Source: Microcystis aeruginosa W13-11
GTDB lineage: Bacteria; Cyanobacteriota; Cyanobacteriia; Cyanobacteriales; Microcystaceae
Assembly: GCA_009995705.1 (NCBI GenBank)
Contig: JAADBR010000067.1
Location: 1-21,135 of the forward strand
DNA length: 21,135 bases
Direction of reading: 5' to 3'
The notes beneath the pieces were generated by a model. That model did no database searches. It saw nothing but the letters and a program-made list of their open reading frames with translations, and was not told the DNA's origin. Of this stretch, positions 14,739 to 21,135 are shown one piece after another; positions within the stretch are counted from its first letter, which is position 1, and each line of letters opens with the position of its first letter. The translations under genes and the position numbers were made by a program.

Positions 14739-16658
14739 TTACTTGGCAAACATCTCGTTAATCATATCGCGATAGCGTTGCGTTACTACTGGTCGTTTAA
14801 TCTTTAAAGTTTGGGTCATCATGCCATTTTCTAGGGAAAAAGGCTCTAAAATTAACTCGAAGGTTTTAATCTGGTCATCGGTACGATAACTGGGCCGATT
14901 TCTGACCTCGCGCTTTAATTCTTGTTGGTAGAGATCTAAGACTTGTTTGCTGTAGAGATCGCTAGAAAGAATCGTGGAGCGATCGCTGTGAGAATCGGGT
15001 AAATTTAAGGATAGTTTCTGTTCTTGAGCCCAATTGGCGAGTATATCAAGATTAGGCACGATCAAAGCCCCCAAAGCTTTTTGATCCTGTCCCACTAGCA
15101 TGATTTGGGAGATAAAGGGACTGCGTAAACAGGCATCTTCAATCGGTTGCGGTTCGATATTTTCACCATTGCTCAAAACAATTGTATCTTTGGCCCGTCC
15201 GGTTAAGACTAAATCCCCGGCAGCGGTTAACCAACCAATATCACCGCTATCAAACCAACCATCGGGAGAAATCGCTTTTTCGGTTGCTTCGGGTTTTTTA
15301 TAGTATCCCTGCATCACCTGCGGACCGCGAATCAAGACTAAACCGTGTTTTTCTGTGGGTAGGACCTCTTTGCTGTGTAAATCCACAATACAGATTTCTG
15401 TCTGAAAGACGGGACGACCGGCAGAACCGCGCAGGTTATGAGCGATACGACGGACGGTAGCGACGGGAGAAGTTTCTGTCAGTCCATAACCAACTAAAAT
15501 CGGGATTCCTACAATCTCATAGAAAGTATCTAGATGTCTGGCTAAGGAACCACCGCCACTAACGAAGATTTTAACTTTATTGCCCACTGCTTGGCGAATT
15601 TTGTTATAAACTAGCTTGTCACCGATGGCATGGAGGGGATAGAGTAAGAGGGATTGAATTCTTGCTTTGAGTCTTTCTTTGGGGGAAGCGTGAAGGTGAT
15701 CGAGACTGAGATTATCAGCGATGCGTTTAGCAATAACGTACTTTTCTGACTTTTCCAGAAAAAATTGCACCAATTTCTGTTTTTTAGCCGGTTGTTGACT
15801 AAATTGTTTTTGGATACCTTCGTAAAGAGATTCCCAAAGACGGGGAACTCCCACCATTAATTGCGGACTAAATTGCTTTAAATCCTGCTTAAAAGTGCGA
15901 ATACTGGTATAAATCTGGGTGCAACCTTGAGCTAGACTGAAATACTCACAACTGCGCTCGTAGGAATGCCATGAAGGTAGTATGCTTAAAACTCGATCGC
16001 CAGGATCCGGTTGAAAGATAGCATTTAAGTTGCGTATCTGATGGAGGAGATTACCGTGACTTAACATCACCCCTTTTGGTTGTCCCGTCGTCCCCGATGT
16101 GTAGATGAGGGTAGCCAGATCATTTTCGCCCTTGGTGATGGGTTTAAGGGTGTTCTCAGCCCCGATCGCCATTAGCTGCTTGAAATTTAAGGTCTGCACA
16201 GAAATCGCCCCGGTAGCGGGGTCTTCGTCGGTGAGCAGCACGATTAATTTTAGGGGCAATTCAGGGATTTTCGCCAGCAATTTCCCTAAAGTTTGCTTAT
16301 TTTCGACAATCAGCGTCTGACTGTCACTATCGGCCAGAATATAGGCCAATTCCTCGGCATCTGCTTGAGCAGATCGTACCGCATTGGCGGCCCCGGCTGC
16401 CATGGAACCTTGGTCGGCAATAAACCACCGGGGACTATTATCGGCAAATAAAGCGACATTTTCGGTTTCTGTGACTCCTAATGCTTGCAAAGCGGCGGCA
16501 AATTGCTGAATTTGTTGATAAAGTTCCCGATAGGTGAGAATTACTTCCGGTTTACTGTGGGGATCGTGCAGAGCGATAATATTGGGGAAACGTTGGGCAA
16601 CTATTGACCAAACTTCGGGTAAAGATTGAATATTTGAATAGTCAATTAGGGTTGTCAT
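14739..16658 (-). CDS. aas: Acyl-ACP synthetase / long-chain acyl-CoA ligase (Slr1609-like)
   Basis: This 639-residue AMP-forming ligase activates free fatty acids with ATP. In cyanobacteria the single enzyme of this type attaches them to acyl carrier protein for recycling of membrane lipids. Motifs in order: the P-loop-like LIYTSGTTGQPKGVMLSHGN (184-203), FVSGGGSLA (365-373), YGLTETSP (391-398), DSGDIGW (470-476), and GRAKDTIVLSNGENIEPQPIE (487-507, quoted by ends; catalytic-loop Arg488). The N-terminal REL-YQQIQQFAAAL segment and the C-terminal LKIKRPVVTQRYRDMI are also typical. Slr1609 from Synechocystis is somewhat longer (about 696 residues). No signal or membrane segment is obvious; family members are membrane-associated. 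The YlqD gene follows 61 bases downstream. The acyl-ACP rather than acyl-CoA preference is inferred from the cyanobacterial homologue. Confidence 0.92.
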   Translation of the reverse strand: MTTLIDYSNIQSLPEVWSIVAQRFPNIIALHDPHSKPEVILTYRELYQQIQQFAAALQALGVTETENVALFADNSPRWFIADQGSMAAGAANAVRSAQADAEELAYILADSDSQTLIVENKQTLGKLLAKIPELPLKLIVLLTDEDPATGAISVQTLNFKQLMAIGAENTLKPITKGENDLATLIYTSGTTGQPKGVMLSHGNLLHQIRNLNAIFQPDPGDRVLSILPSWHSYERSCEYFSLAQGCTQIYTSIRTFKQDLKQFSPQLMVGVPRLWESLYEGIQKQFSQQPAKKQKLVQFFLEKSEKYVIAKRIADNLSLDHLHASPKERLKARIQSLLLYPLHAIGDKLVYNKIRQAVGNKVKIFVSGGGSLARHLDTFYEIVGIPILVGYGLTETSPVATVRRIAHNLRGSAGRPVFQTEICIVDLHSKEVLPTEKHGLVLIRGPQVMQGYYKKPEATEKAISPDGWFDSGDIGWLTAAGDLVLTGRAKDTIVLSNGENIEPQPIEDACLRSPFISQIMLVGQDQKALGALIVPNLDILANWAQEQKLSLNLPDSHSDRSTILSSDLYSKQVLDLYQQELKREVRNRPSYRTDDQIKTFELILEPFSLENGMMTQTLKIKRPVVTQRYRDMINEMFAK

Positions 16659-16931
16659 AGCAGTAGTTATAGAGGGTTACAAGAGCAATAACATATAGAT
16701 TAACCATTCGAGGCTCTTTTTGCGGGTTCTCCTAGACACTATTTCAACAGGTATCTAGTCCTGCAAAGTTAATTTCCTAGTCGAGACTCGGAGAGGGGAG
16801 ACTTTTCGGTTATCGGTGAACAGTGAACAGTAATCAGGGAATGTTACTGTTACTTAATACTGCTTACTGATTACGGAAAAGGCTAACGGTTTAGATGTAT
16901 AATTAATTTTGCTTAGGTACTTAATATAGTT
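16659..16931. other. Divergent intergenic region between aas and the Uma2 gene
   Basis: This 273-base gap has no supported gene and must contain divergent promoters. The recognisable structure is the heptamer repeat and inverted repeat at 16816-16874, listed separately. Near the Uma2 gene, TATAAT-like hexamers such as TATAAT at 16898-16903 (in 'tgtataattaat') could be a -10 element; no good -35 partner was found. Confidence 0.5.
16816..16874. repeat. Heptamer tandem repeat with flanking inverted copy
   Basis: Three tandem 7-base units are seen: GTGAACA, GTGAACA and GTAATCA (16816-16836). GTAATCAG (16830-16837) is repeated in inverse as CTGATTAC (16867-16874). This resembles the short tandemly repeated heptamers (STRR) known from cyanobacteria, with a potential 8-bp stem enclosing about 29 bases. 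Confidence 0.6.
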
Positions 16932-16949
16932 GTGATTAGTAAAAAAACG

Positions 16950-17516
16950 ATGATTGCTCTATCTAACTATAATAATCTCACTCCAGAAGAATATCTTCAG
17001 TTTGAAGAAACCAGTCCCATTAAACACGAATATATCGATGGACAAATTTACGCCATGGTAGGGACAACGGATACTCATAATATTGTTGCGGGGAATATAT
17101 ACACAATTATTCGTAATCATTTGCGGGGTTCCGATTGTCGGGTTTATTTTGCCGATGTGAAAGTCAGATTAGAGAAACGCAATCACTTTTATTATCCTGA
17201 TATTCTTGTCACCTGCGATGACAGAGATAGGGAAACTGCTACCTACAAAAGTTTTCCTAAATTGATTATCGAAGTTCTCTCCGATTCTACAGAAGCTTTT
17301 GACAGGGGGGATAAATTTAATGATTATCAAACTCTAGAAAGTTTAGAGGAATATGTCTTAGTGAATAGTAAACACCAACGAGTGGAAACTTTTCGCCGGG
17401 GTGAACAGGGTTTATGGATTCTGCAAACCTATCAGCAAGAAAGTTTTAGTTTGCAGAGTATTAATCTGACGGCATCTTTTCGGGATTTATACGAGGATAT
17501 CACCCTAGAAACCTGA
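16950..17516 (+). CDS. Uma2-family restriction endonuclease-like protein
   Basis: This 188-residue protein belongs to the Uma2 family of PD-(D/E)XK-fold proteins that are strongly expanded in cyanobacteria. Motifs are HEYIDGQIYAM (26-36), the acidic YYPDILVTCDD (81-91) and LIIEVLSDSTEAFDRGDKF (105-123), together holding the expected Asp and Glu-x-Val catalytic positions. Family members are presumed DNA nucleases; the cellular role is unknown. The ATG at 16950 matches the usual MIALS start; a GTG six codons earlier (16932) is also in frame. The stop codon, TGA at 17514-17516, lies within the left inverted repeat of the adjacent miniature element, yet length is normal, so little or nothing of the protein is lost. 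Confidence 0.85.
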   Translation: MIALSNYNNLTPEEYLQFEETSPIKHEYIDGQIYAMVGTTDTHNIVAGNIYTIIRNHLRGSDCRVYFADVKVRLEKRNHFYYPDILVTCDDRDRETATYKSFPKLIIEVLSDSTEAFDRGDKFNDYQTLESLEEYVLVNSKHQRVETFRRGEQGLWILQTYQQESFSLQSINLTASFRDLYEDITLET

Positions 17517-17743
17517 CAGGGGGACAAGAAGGCTGAAATCAATACATAGTAAACTTTTCATGGTTTTAGCTCGAAAAAGTTTGCCGCACCATCTCTCACT
17601 TATTAATAATAATTCCTAGTAAGCTCGCTCCTATCCCTAATTCTTTCGTCAGCTTTTTGCCTAGAATCGCTCGATCTATTTCTAGCGAGAGAAGCCAGAA
17701 GCCTTTGTTAGCAAGTTTTCTAGCTCGCTTGTCCCCCTGTCAG
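17513..17743. mobile_element. Probable 231-bp miniature inverted-repeat element (MITE-like)
   Basis: A perfect 16-bp inverted repeat bounds the segment: CTGACAGGGGGACAAG at 17513-17528 and its exact complement at 17728-17743. Beyond a three-base mismatch the homology resumes briefly (GCT). The interior is AT-rich, non-coding on both strands as far as I can see, and has a small TCGCT/AGCGA dyad near 17666-17687. This is the structure of a non-autonomous derivative of a transposon. No target-site duplication is visible in the immediate flanks. The left end coincides with the 3' end of the Uma2 gene and the right end with a broken KAP NTPase gene. The parent element is not identified. Confidence 0.65.
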
Positions 17744-17910
17744 AAAATAAACACCACTGACGGATTATCAGCAATCATCAAGTTAATCGCTTGCATCAAG
17801 TCTGCTGATTTTGGATGTTTAAAGCGATCTAAATCGTCAATAAATACATATACTCGATTATTCCCAGTATAGGCATCGACAATTTTAGCAAAATCTTCAT
17901 GAAATTCTTC
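17740..17910 (-). pseudogene. Fragment of a KAP-family P-loop NTPase
   Basis: The minus strand from 17910 encodes 56 residues before a TGA at 17742-17740. The centre, VYVFIDDLDRF (residues 20-30 of the fragment), is the Walker B box of KAP-type NTPases. The following helix, SADLMQAINLMIADNPSVVFIF, matches the segment leading to the next strand, where an intact protein would continue with G-x-D-R-E. The Walker A part upstream and everything downstream are missing, and in-frame stops (TGA, TAG) precede 17910. The fragment ends exactly at the right inverted repeat of the miniature element. It is a gene remnant, not a functional protein. KAP NTPases are often phage-defence or membrane-associated proteins. 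Confidence 0.7.
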
Positions 17911-17931
17911 CTATCATCTAAAGCCGATAGG
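17910..17931 (-). other. Weak hairpin downstream of cobI
   Basis: CCTATC and GATAGG form a 6-bp stem with a 10-nt loop, 44 bases beyond the cobI stop codon on the minus strand. It could help end the cob transcript, but no T-run follows. It also sits exactly where the KAP reading frame begins, so it may mark another rearrangement edge. Confidence 0.3.
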
Positions 17932-17974
17932 TTTTGTCAGGTAGGGGATAGAAGATTTAACTATGTCTATAGAA

Positions 17975-18679
17975 TTATTGGGGGTTAGTTTTGCTAGGAA
18001 TCAGAATTAATGACCAGTAGGTGACAGCCTCTGGATCGATTTCGGTAATCGGAATAATTTGCTGATTGGGTAAGGTTGCTCGTTCGATGTAGAGGGCGCG
18101 TTCTAATAATCCTAATTCATCGAGAATATCACGAACTTTAGCGAAATGTCTGCCTAATTTAATAATCGCTGCTGCATCGATAAGTGCTAGGCGATCCCGC
18201 AATATTTCCGCATCTAAAGTAGCGGGCATGATACTAAATACGTCATTTCGATAAGTGATAGGTACACCCAGCATTGCTGCACTTGCCATCACTGAAGAAA
18301 TACCCGGCACGACTTCAATGGAAAAGCGATCGCACAAGCGATTAAAGATATACATAAATGTGCCATACAACATCGGATCGCCCACACATAGCACCGCCAC
18401 ATCTCGGCCTAAGTTTAACTGTTCGGCGAGATTTTCGGCGGCAATATCATAATGAGGTTGAGAACTGCGCTCGACACTAAAAGGTAAAGGCATGGGAATT
18501 TCTATCTGCTCGGGACGGATAAAATCCGACACAATTGCCCGTGCCAAAACTTTGCCACTTTCTAAGGTAGGATAGGCAATTACCGGAACAGTTGTGAGAA
18601 TCCGGTGTGCTTTTAGCGTCAACAATTCGGGATCACCAGGCCCGATTCCTAATCCATAAAGTTTGCCTAATTTATTCAT
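17975..18679 (-). CDS. cobI: Precorrin-2 C20-methyltransferase
   Basis: This 234-residue SAM-dependent methyltransferase methylates C20 of precorrin-2 to give precorrin-3A in corrin-ring synthesis for vitamin B12. Family marks are the N-terminal LYGLGIGPGDPELLTLKA (8-25), the SAM-binding CVGDPMLYGTFMYI (97-110) and the VVPGISSVMASAAMLGVPI segment (123-141). Length is that of CobI/CbiL. The start overlaps the stop of cobH by 4 bases (ATGA), indicating coupled translation. It is the last gene of the operon under the cobalamin riboswitch. Cobalt-free versus cobalt-containing substrate cannot be told from sequence, so CbiL is an equivalent name. Confidence 0.93.
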   Translation of the reverse strand: MNKLGKLYGLGIGPGDPELLTLKAHRILTTVPVIAYPTLESGKVLARAIVSDFIRPEQIEIPMPLPFSVERSSQPHYDIAAENLAEQLNLGRDVAVLCVGDPMLYGTFMYIFNRLCDRFSIEVVPGISSVMASAAMLGVPITYRNDVFSIMPATLDAEILRDRLALIDAAAIIKLGRHFAKVRDILDELGLLERALYIERATLPNQQIIPITEIDPEAVTYWSLILIPSKTNPQ

Positions 18680-19302
18680 AATTCGTTCTCTTTTGCTAAA
18701 GCATTGACTGCTGCTGCTGCGATTGCGCTGCCGCCTCTACGTCCGTGCAGGGTAATAAATGGCACGCCACGACTATTAGTTGCTAATTCTATTTTCGACT
18801 CTGCCGCTCCTACAAATCCCACGGGAAAGCCTAAAATCAAAGCCGGTTTAGCTACATTTTGATCGAGCAATTCTAGTAGGTGAAAAAGTGCGGTTGGTGC
18901 ATTACCAATGGCTACCACTGCTCCAGCTAAATGAGGTTGCCAAAGTTCTAAGGCGGCAGCGGAGCGAGTATTATTAATTTGTCGTGCTAACTCGGTTACT
19001 TCTGGATGATTGAGGGTACAAATAATCCGATTATTTTTAGGTAAACGGGCTTTGGTAATGCCATTAGCGACCATTTGAGAATCACAGAGAATTGCTGCAC
19101 CCCTAGCGAGGGCATTTCGTCCGATTTTAACCGCGTCCGGTGATGCTTCTAAATCTTCTGTTATGTCTGTCATCCCACAGGAATGAATTAGACGAACCGC
19201 CACAGGAGCTAAATCATTGGGGAGATTTTCCCAGTTAGTTTCGGACCGAATAATAGCAAAAGATTTGCGGTAAATTTCTTCACCATTCTTAATGTATTCC
19301 AT
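18676..19302 (-). CDS. cobH: Precorrin-8X methylmutase (precorrin isomerase)
   Basis: This 208-residue CobH/CbiC enzyme moves the methyl group from C11 to C12, turning precorrin-8X into hydrogenobyrinic acid (or the cobalt equivalent). The conserved catalytic histidine is His40 in AVRLIHSCGMTD. GAAILCDSQMVANGI (68-82) and GNAPTALFHLLELL (about 137-150) are characteristic, as is GFPVGFVGAAESKIEL. Length is normal. Its ATG follows the cobG stop after one base and its stop overlaps cobI, so the three genes form a tight unit. Confidence 0.95.
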   Translation of the reverse strand: MEYIKNGEEIYRKSFAIIRSETNWENLPNDLAPVAVRLIHSCGMTDITEDLEASPDAVKIGRNALARGAAILCDSQMVANGITKARLPKNNRIICTLNHPEVTELARQINNTRSAAALELWQPHLAGAVVAIGNAPTALFHLLELLDQNVAKPALILGFPVGFVGAAESKIELATNSRGVPFITLHGRRGGSAIAAAAVNALAKENEL

Positions 19303-19303
19303 T

Positions 19304-20728
19304 CTATTTATCTAAATTTTTTGATTTTTGTGAGCTTAAAATTTGGGCTATGAGCGGGGGAATCTTGGCAAATTCTCCCTCAAATATAGGTGTTTCTAAG
19401 AACTTTTGACTATCACCCACATAGACTTGATAAGCTTCTAGTATTTGGCCGTTTTCCTCGATGGTAGTTCCTAAAAGGGTAATTTCGGCAGGACCTGGTT
19501 GAGCGCAGGATTTAGCACAACCTGTCAAGTGAATATTAACAGGAGAATTGCAGGTTAAGTGTTCCTGCAAATAATCTGCCAGGAGAGAACCATGAATTTG
19601 AGTTGCAGTGGCCGCTGCCGCACAACCTGGTTTACCGCTACAGGCAACTATCCCCGCATGCCATCCGGAAGAAGCGGATAATCCTAGTGATGCCAGTTTT
19701 GGCAACAATTCTGACACTTTTTCATCGGGAATATCGGTTAATATAACAGTCTGCCAAGGGGTCAATCGTAACTGACCACTGCCAAAAGTTTCTGATAGTG
19801 CCGCTAACCCCCATAGTTGATTAGCCGTCAATTGTCCTAATCTTAATGATAGGCCAATATAAGACAATCCGGGTTGCTTTTGAGGATGAATTCCCAGATG
19901 AAAATAGGGTTGAGTAGAATAGACCGTTTGCTGGTATTCTTGCCAGTCTATTATTCCAGTATAATTTCGATGTAATTGGGAGTTAACTTGTTCGAGATAT
20001 TTTGTCAATCCCCAATCTTTGAGTAGGTGTTTCATCCGCGGTTTTTTCCCCTTGATATTAGGGTTTGTTTGAACATAATCGAGATAAACCTTTACTAAAG
20101 CTTTGACCACAGCTAAACAGTTTTCTGGCTCAATTAATAAGTCCGTGTCATATAATTGTTTATCTCCTGCGAGGGCTAATCGGAAGCAAACAATAGAAGT
20201 TAAATTTGTCGGATTATTGAGGGCAATTGCTGATAGCTGAATCTCGTTATAGCGGTGTTGCCAGGCCATAGTTGAACTGCTGCCAATTCCCACTGCACCG
20301 CCGCCATCGATCCCGATACTAAATTTAGGACTTAGTTGGACAATTGATGGATAATTTTGGATAAAATTATCTAATTCTTGGACTAATGGACGAGTATCGA
20401 TCAATTCTTGGCAGTCAATTCCAGCCGTGGGACTAGACATGATATTACGCAGATGATCAACACGGGGATTATGGGCAGCTAACCCTAATTTTTGCAGGGT
20501 TTGAAATTCTTCTAAACTCGGGAATTTTTGCAGTCCGCGAATTTGCAGATTTGCCCGATTGGTAACTTGTATTGTACTCTGCCATTGTTCGAGCCAAGTG
20601 GCGATCGCTTTTCCCTGTGGAGAATTGAGCCATCCACCGGGGGTGCGAAGACGAATTAAAAACCCATCCTGGGCAGCAGTGCCATAAAATAAACCGGGAC
20701 AAGCATTTGCTTCAACTAACCAATTCAC
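19304..20728 (-). CDS. cobG: Precorrin-3B synthase
   Basis: This 474-residue protein is of the sulfite/nitrite-reductase-like family. CobG carries a 4Fe-4S cluster and forms precorrin-3B with oxygen, the step that commits to ring contraction in the oxygen-dependent B12 route. The cluster cysteines are Cys363 and Cys369 (ACSGKPGC) and Cys404 and Cys408 (LTGCAKSCAQPGPAE). Two ferredoxin-like half domains are visible (RLRTPGGWL near 26-34 and LSLRLGQLTANQLWGLA near 293-309). The start is GTG at 20728; GGAG lies 11 bases upstream within a hairpin, which supports this start. A six-codon frame (ATG at 20745) ends on a TGA overlapping this GTG. Whether the cyanobacterial enzyme truly works as CobG is not settled by sequence alone. 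Confidence 0.9.
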   Translation of the reverse strand: MNWLVEANACPGLFYGTAAQDGFLIRLRTPGGWLNSPQGKAIATWLEQWQSTIQVTNRANLQIRGLQKFPSLEEFQTLQKLGLAAHNPRVDHLRNIMSSPTAGIDCQELIDTRPLVQELDNFIQNYPSIVQLSPKFSIGIDGGGAVGIGSSSTMAWQHRYNEIQLSAIALNNPTNLTSIVCFRLALAGDKQLYDTDLLIEPENCLAVVKALVKVYLDYVQTNPNIKGKKPRMKHLLKDWGLTKYLEQVNSQLHRNYTGIIDWQEYQQTVYSTQPYFHLGIHPQKQPGLSYIGLSLRLGQLTANQLWGLAALSETFGSGQLRLTPWQTVILTDIPDEKVSELLPKLASLGLSASSGWHAGIVACSGKPGCAAAATATQIHGSLLADYLQEHLTCNSPVNIHLTGCAKSCAQPGPAEITLLGTTIEENGQILEAYQVYVGDSQKFLETPIFEGEFAKIPPLIAQILSSQKSKNLDK

Positions 20729-20737
20729 CTTTGTTTG

Positions 20738-20758
20738 TTCTCCATGCGACGCAGAGAA
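20738..20758 (-). promoter_or_regulatory. RBS-sequestering hairpin in the cobG leader
   Basis: On the minus strand, TTCTCTGC pairs with GCA-(TG)-GAGAA: eight base pairs with a two-base bulge and a three-base loop. The 3' arm contains the GGAG that lies 11 bases before the cobG GTG. The fold would block ribosome binding, as expected for translational control by a B12 riboswitch. Confidence 0.6.
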
Positions 20759-20787
20759 GTAGTTAGAAAATTAGTTGTCTATACTAC
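20759..20787 (-). promoter_or_regulatory. Switching hairpin between aptamer and RBS hairpin
   Basis: On the minus strand GTAGT-(a)-TAG pairs with CTA-ACTAC: eight base pairs with one bulge. Its 5' arm overlaps CGGTA (20789-20785), which is complementary (with one G-U pair) to TGCCG (20869-20865) in the small loop of the aptamer. Kissing of these two would compete with this hairpin. The pairing is seen; the switching model is inference. Confidence 0.45.
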
Positions 20788-20797
20788 CGATCAAAAG

Positions 20798-20906
20798 CTT
20801 GTAATTGGTATTCTGACTCGCAAGGAAAAAGGGAAGATGTACTCTTTTTACTTGATTACAGCTGCGGCACAGTACCAGAATCGCACTGGACTTTCCCAAA
20901 GACAAG
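20798..20906 (-). ncRNA. Cobalamin (B12) riboswitch aptamer
   Basis: On the minus strand the conserved blocks appear in order: GGGAAAGTCCAGTGCGATTC with TGG closing the P4 stem, CTGTGCCGCAGCTGTAA (the conserved CCGCA-CTGTAA type core), and the B12 box GAGTCAGAATACC near 20806-20819. A P1-like stem joins CTTGT (20906-20902) with ACAAG (20802-20798). This is the class I cobalamin riboswitch pattern. It precedes cobG-cobH-cobI, so bound B12 should lower operon expression, probably at translation initiation given the RBS hairpin downstream. Confidence 0.9.
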
Positions 20907-20907
20907 T

Positions 20908-21135
20908 TTAAGGATTGTACCACGTTTGCGGTTGAAACTCAGTATCGTTAAGAATTGCTACATTTTCCCCCCTTTGTGCCAAGACAAATAAACCTTGACG
21001 ATAGGCATATTTATCCGCTCTCTCTTCGATTTCAATACCTGCTACTGCCCCATATAATTGTTTGTGGTTATATTCGGGAAAAAATTGCCTAAATTCTGTT
21101 AGATTCTTGATTAATTCTTTGACATCATCTACACT
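20908..21135 (-). CDS. C-terminal part of a coiled-coil/nuclease-like (DUF3782-like) protein
   Basis: The last 75 residues of a protein enter from the right edge and stop at TAA 20910-20908. Landmarks are SVDDVKELIKNLTEFRQFF, YNHKQLYGAVAGIEIEE and AYRQGLFVLAQRGENVAILN. I recognise this as the C-terminus of the family whose N-terminus is at the left edge. In full-length members a LEDIYQLF start and long coiled coil precede a PD-(D/E)XK-like domain; this recall is from memory. The function is unknown. The stop codon is one base before the first paired base of the cobalamin riboswitch. Confidence 0.7.
   Translation of the reverse strand, partial: SVDDVKELIKNLTEFRQFFPEYNHKQLYGAVAGIEIEERADKYAYRQGLFVLAQRGENVAILNDTEFQPQTWYNP
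20914..20919 (-). promoter_or_regulatory. Possible -10 element of the cob operon promoter
   Basis: TACAAT on the minus strand fits a -10 hexamer and would start transcription close to the first base of the riboswitch. It lies inside the last codons of the upstream gene. A TGAGTT 16 bases upstream is only a weak -35 match. Confidence 0.3.

Noticed and set aside
15100..15460. Two plus-strand frames of 67 and 92 codons
   Set aside because: Both lie antisense inside the strongly supported acyl-ACP synthetase gene.
16816..16874. Heptamer repeat considered as a CRISPR remnant
   Set aside because: Units are 7 bases, contiguous and without spacers; no cas genes nearby.
17500..17755. Target-site duplication around the miniature element
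   Set aside because: The flanks GAAAC on the left and AAAAT on the right do not match convincingly at any length.
17657..17872. 71-codon plus-strand frame across the miniature element and KAP fragment
   Set aside because: It spans the element's right boundary and is antisense to the clear KAP Walker B segment; composition is not protein-like.

Overview
The window looks like a chromosomal segment of a unicellular cyanobacterium, most probably Microcystis (M. aeruginosa type). Evidence seen directly: seven exact HIP1 octamers (GCGATCGC), weak Shine-Dalgarno sequences, AT-rich intergenic DNA with many small repeats, and cyanobacterial families throughout (cyanoexosortase B, YlqD, Slr1609-like acyl-ACP synthetase, DUF3370, Uma2). 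The compact sufE / fur / dnaJ-like arrangement matches the fur locus described from Microcystis. The genus assignment is inference from gene content and recall, not from a database search.

Layout, left to right. 1-166 (-) is the N-terminal piece of a coiled-coil protein that runs off the edge. 500-922 (+) is sufE, 927-1478 (-) is an iron-type Fur regulator with a good Fur box in front of it, and 1584-2849 (+) is a DnaJ-TPR membrane protein. mobA (-) overlaps the dnaJ-like gene tail to tail. 3570-10060 (+) is a cell-surface cluster: a DegT/ArnB-type sugar aminotransferase, cyanoexosortase B, its partner protein, a Wza-like SLBB exporter and a Wzc-like chain-length/ATPase protein. Together these suggest exopolysaccharide export coupled to exosortase-dependent protein anchoring.

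10067-16658 is all on the minus strand, facing the surface cluster: a GHL10-type glycoside hydrolase-like protein, a secreted protein with a GGAHCC motif, a DUF3370 protein, a YlqD coiled-coil protein and the acyl-ACP synthetase Aas. The intergenic gaps here carry several palindromic repeats.

16659-17974 is a small accessory patch: a heptamer repeat, a Uma2-family nuclease gene, a probable 231-bp miniature element with perfect 16-bp terminal inverted repeats, and a broken fragment of a KAP-type P-loop NTPase. Both flanking reading frames end on the TGA inside the element's inverted repeat.

17975-20906 (-) is a cobalamin operon, cobG-cobH-cobI, preceded by a recognisable cobalamin riboswitch and an RBS-sequestering hairpin. 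The riboswitch begins directly after the stop codon of another gene whose C-terminus enters from the right edge. No tRNA, rRNA, CRISPR array or intact transposase was seen. I found no wholly new system; the most interesting pieces are the miniature element and its two flanks, the tightly packed B12 leader, the Fur box in the compact fur locus, and the exosortase/exopolysaccharide cluster.
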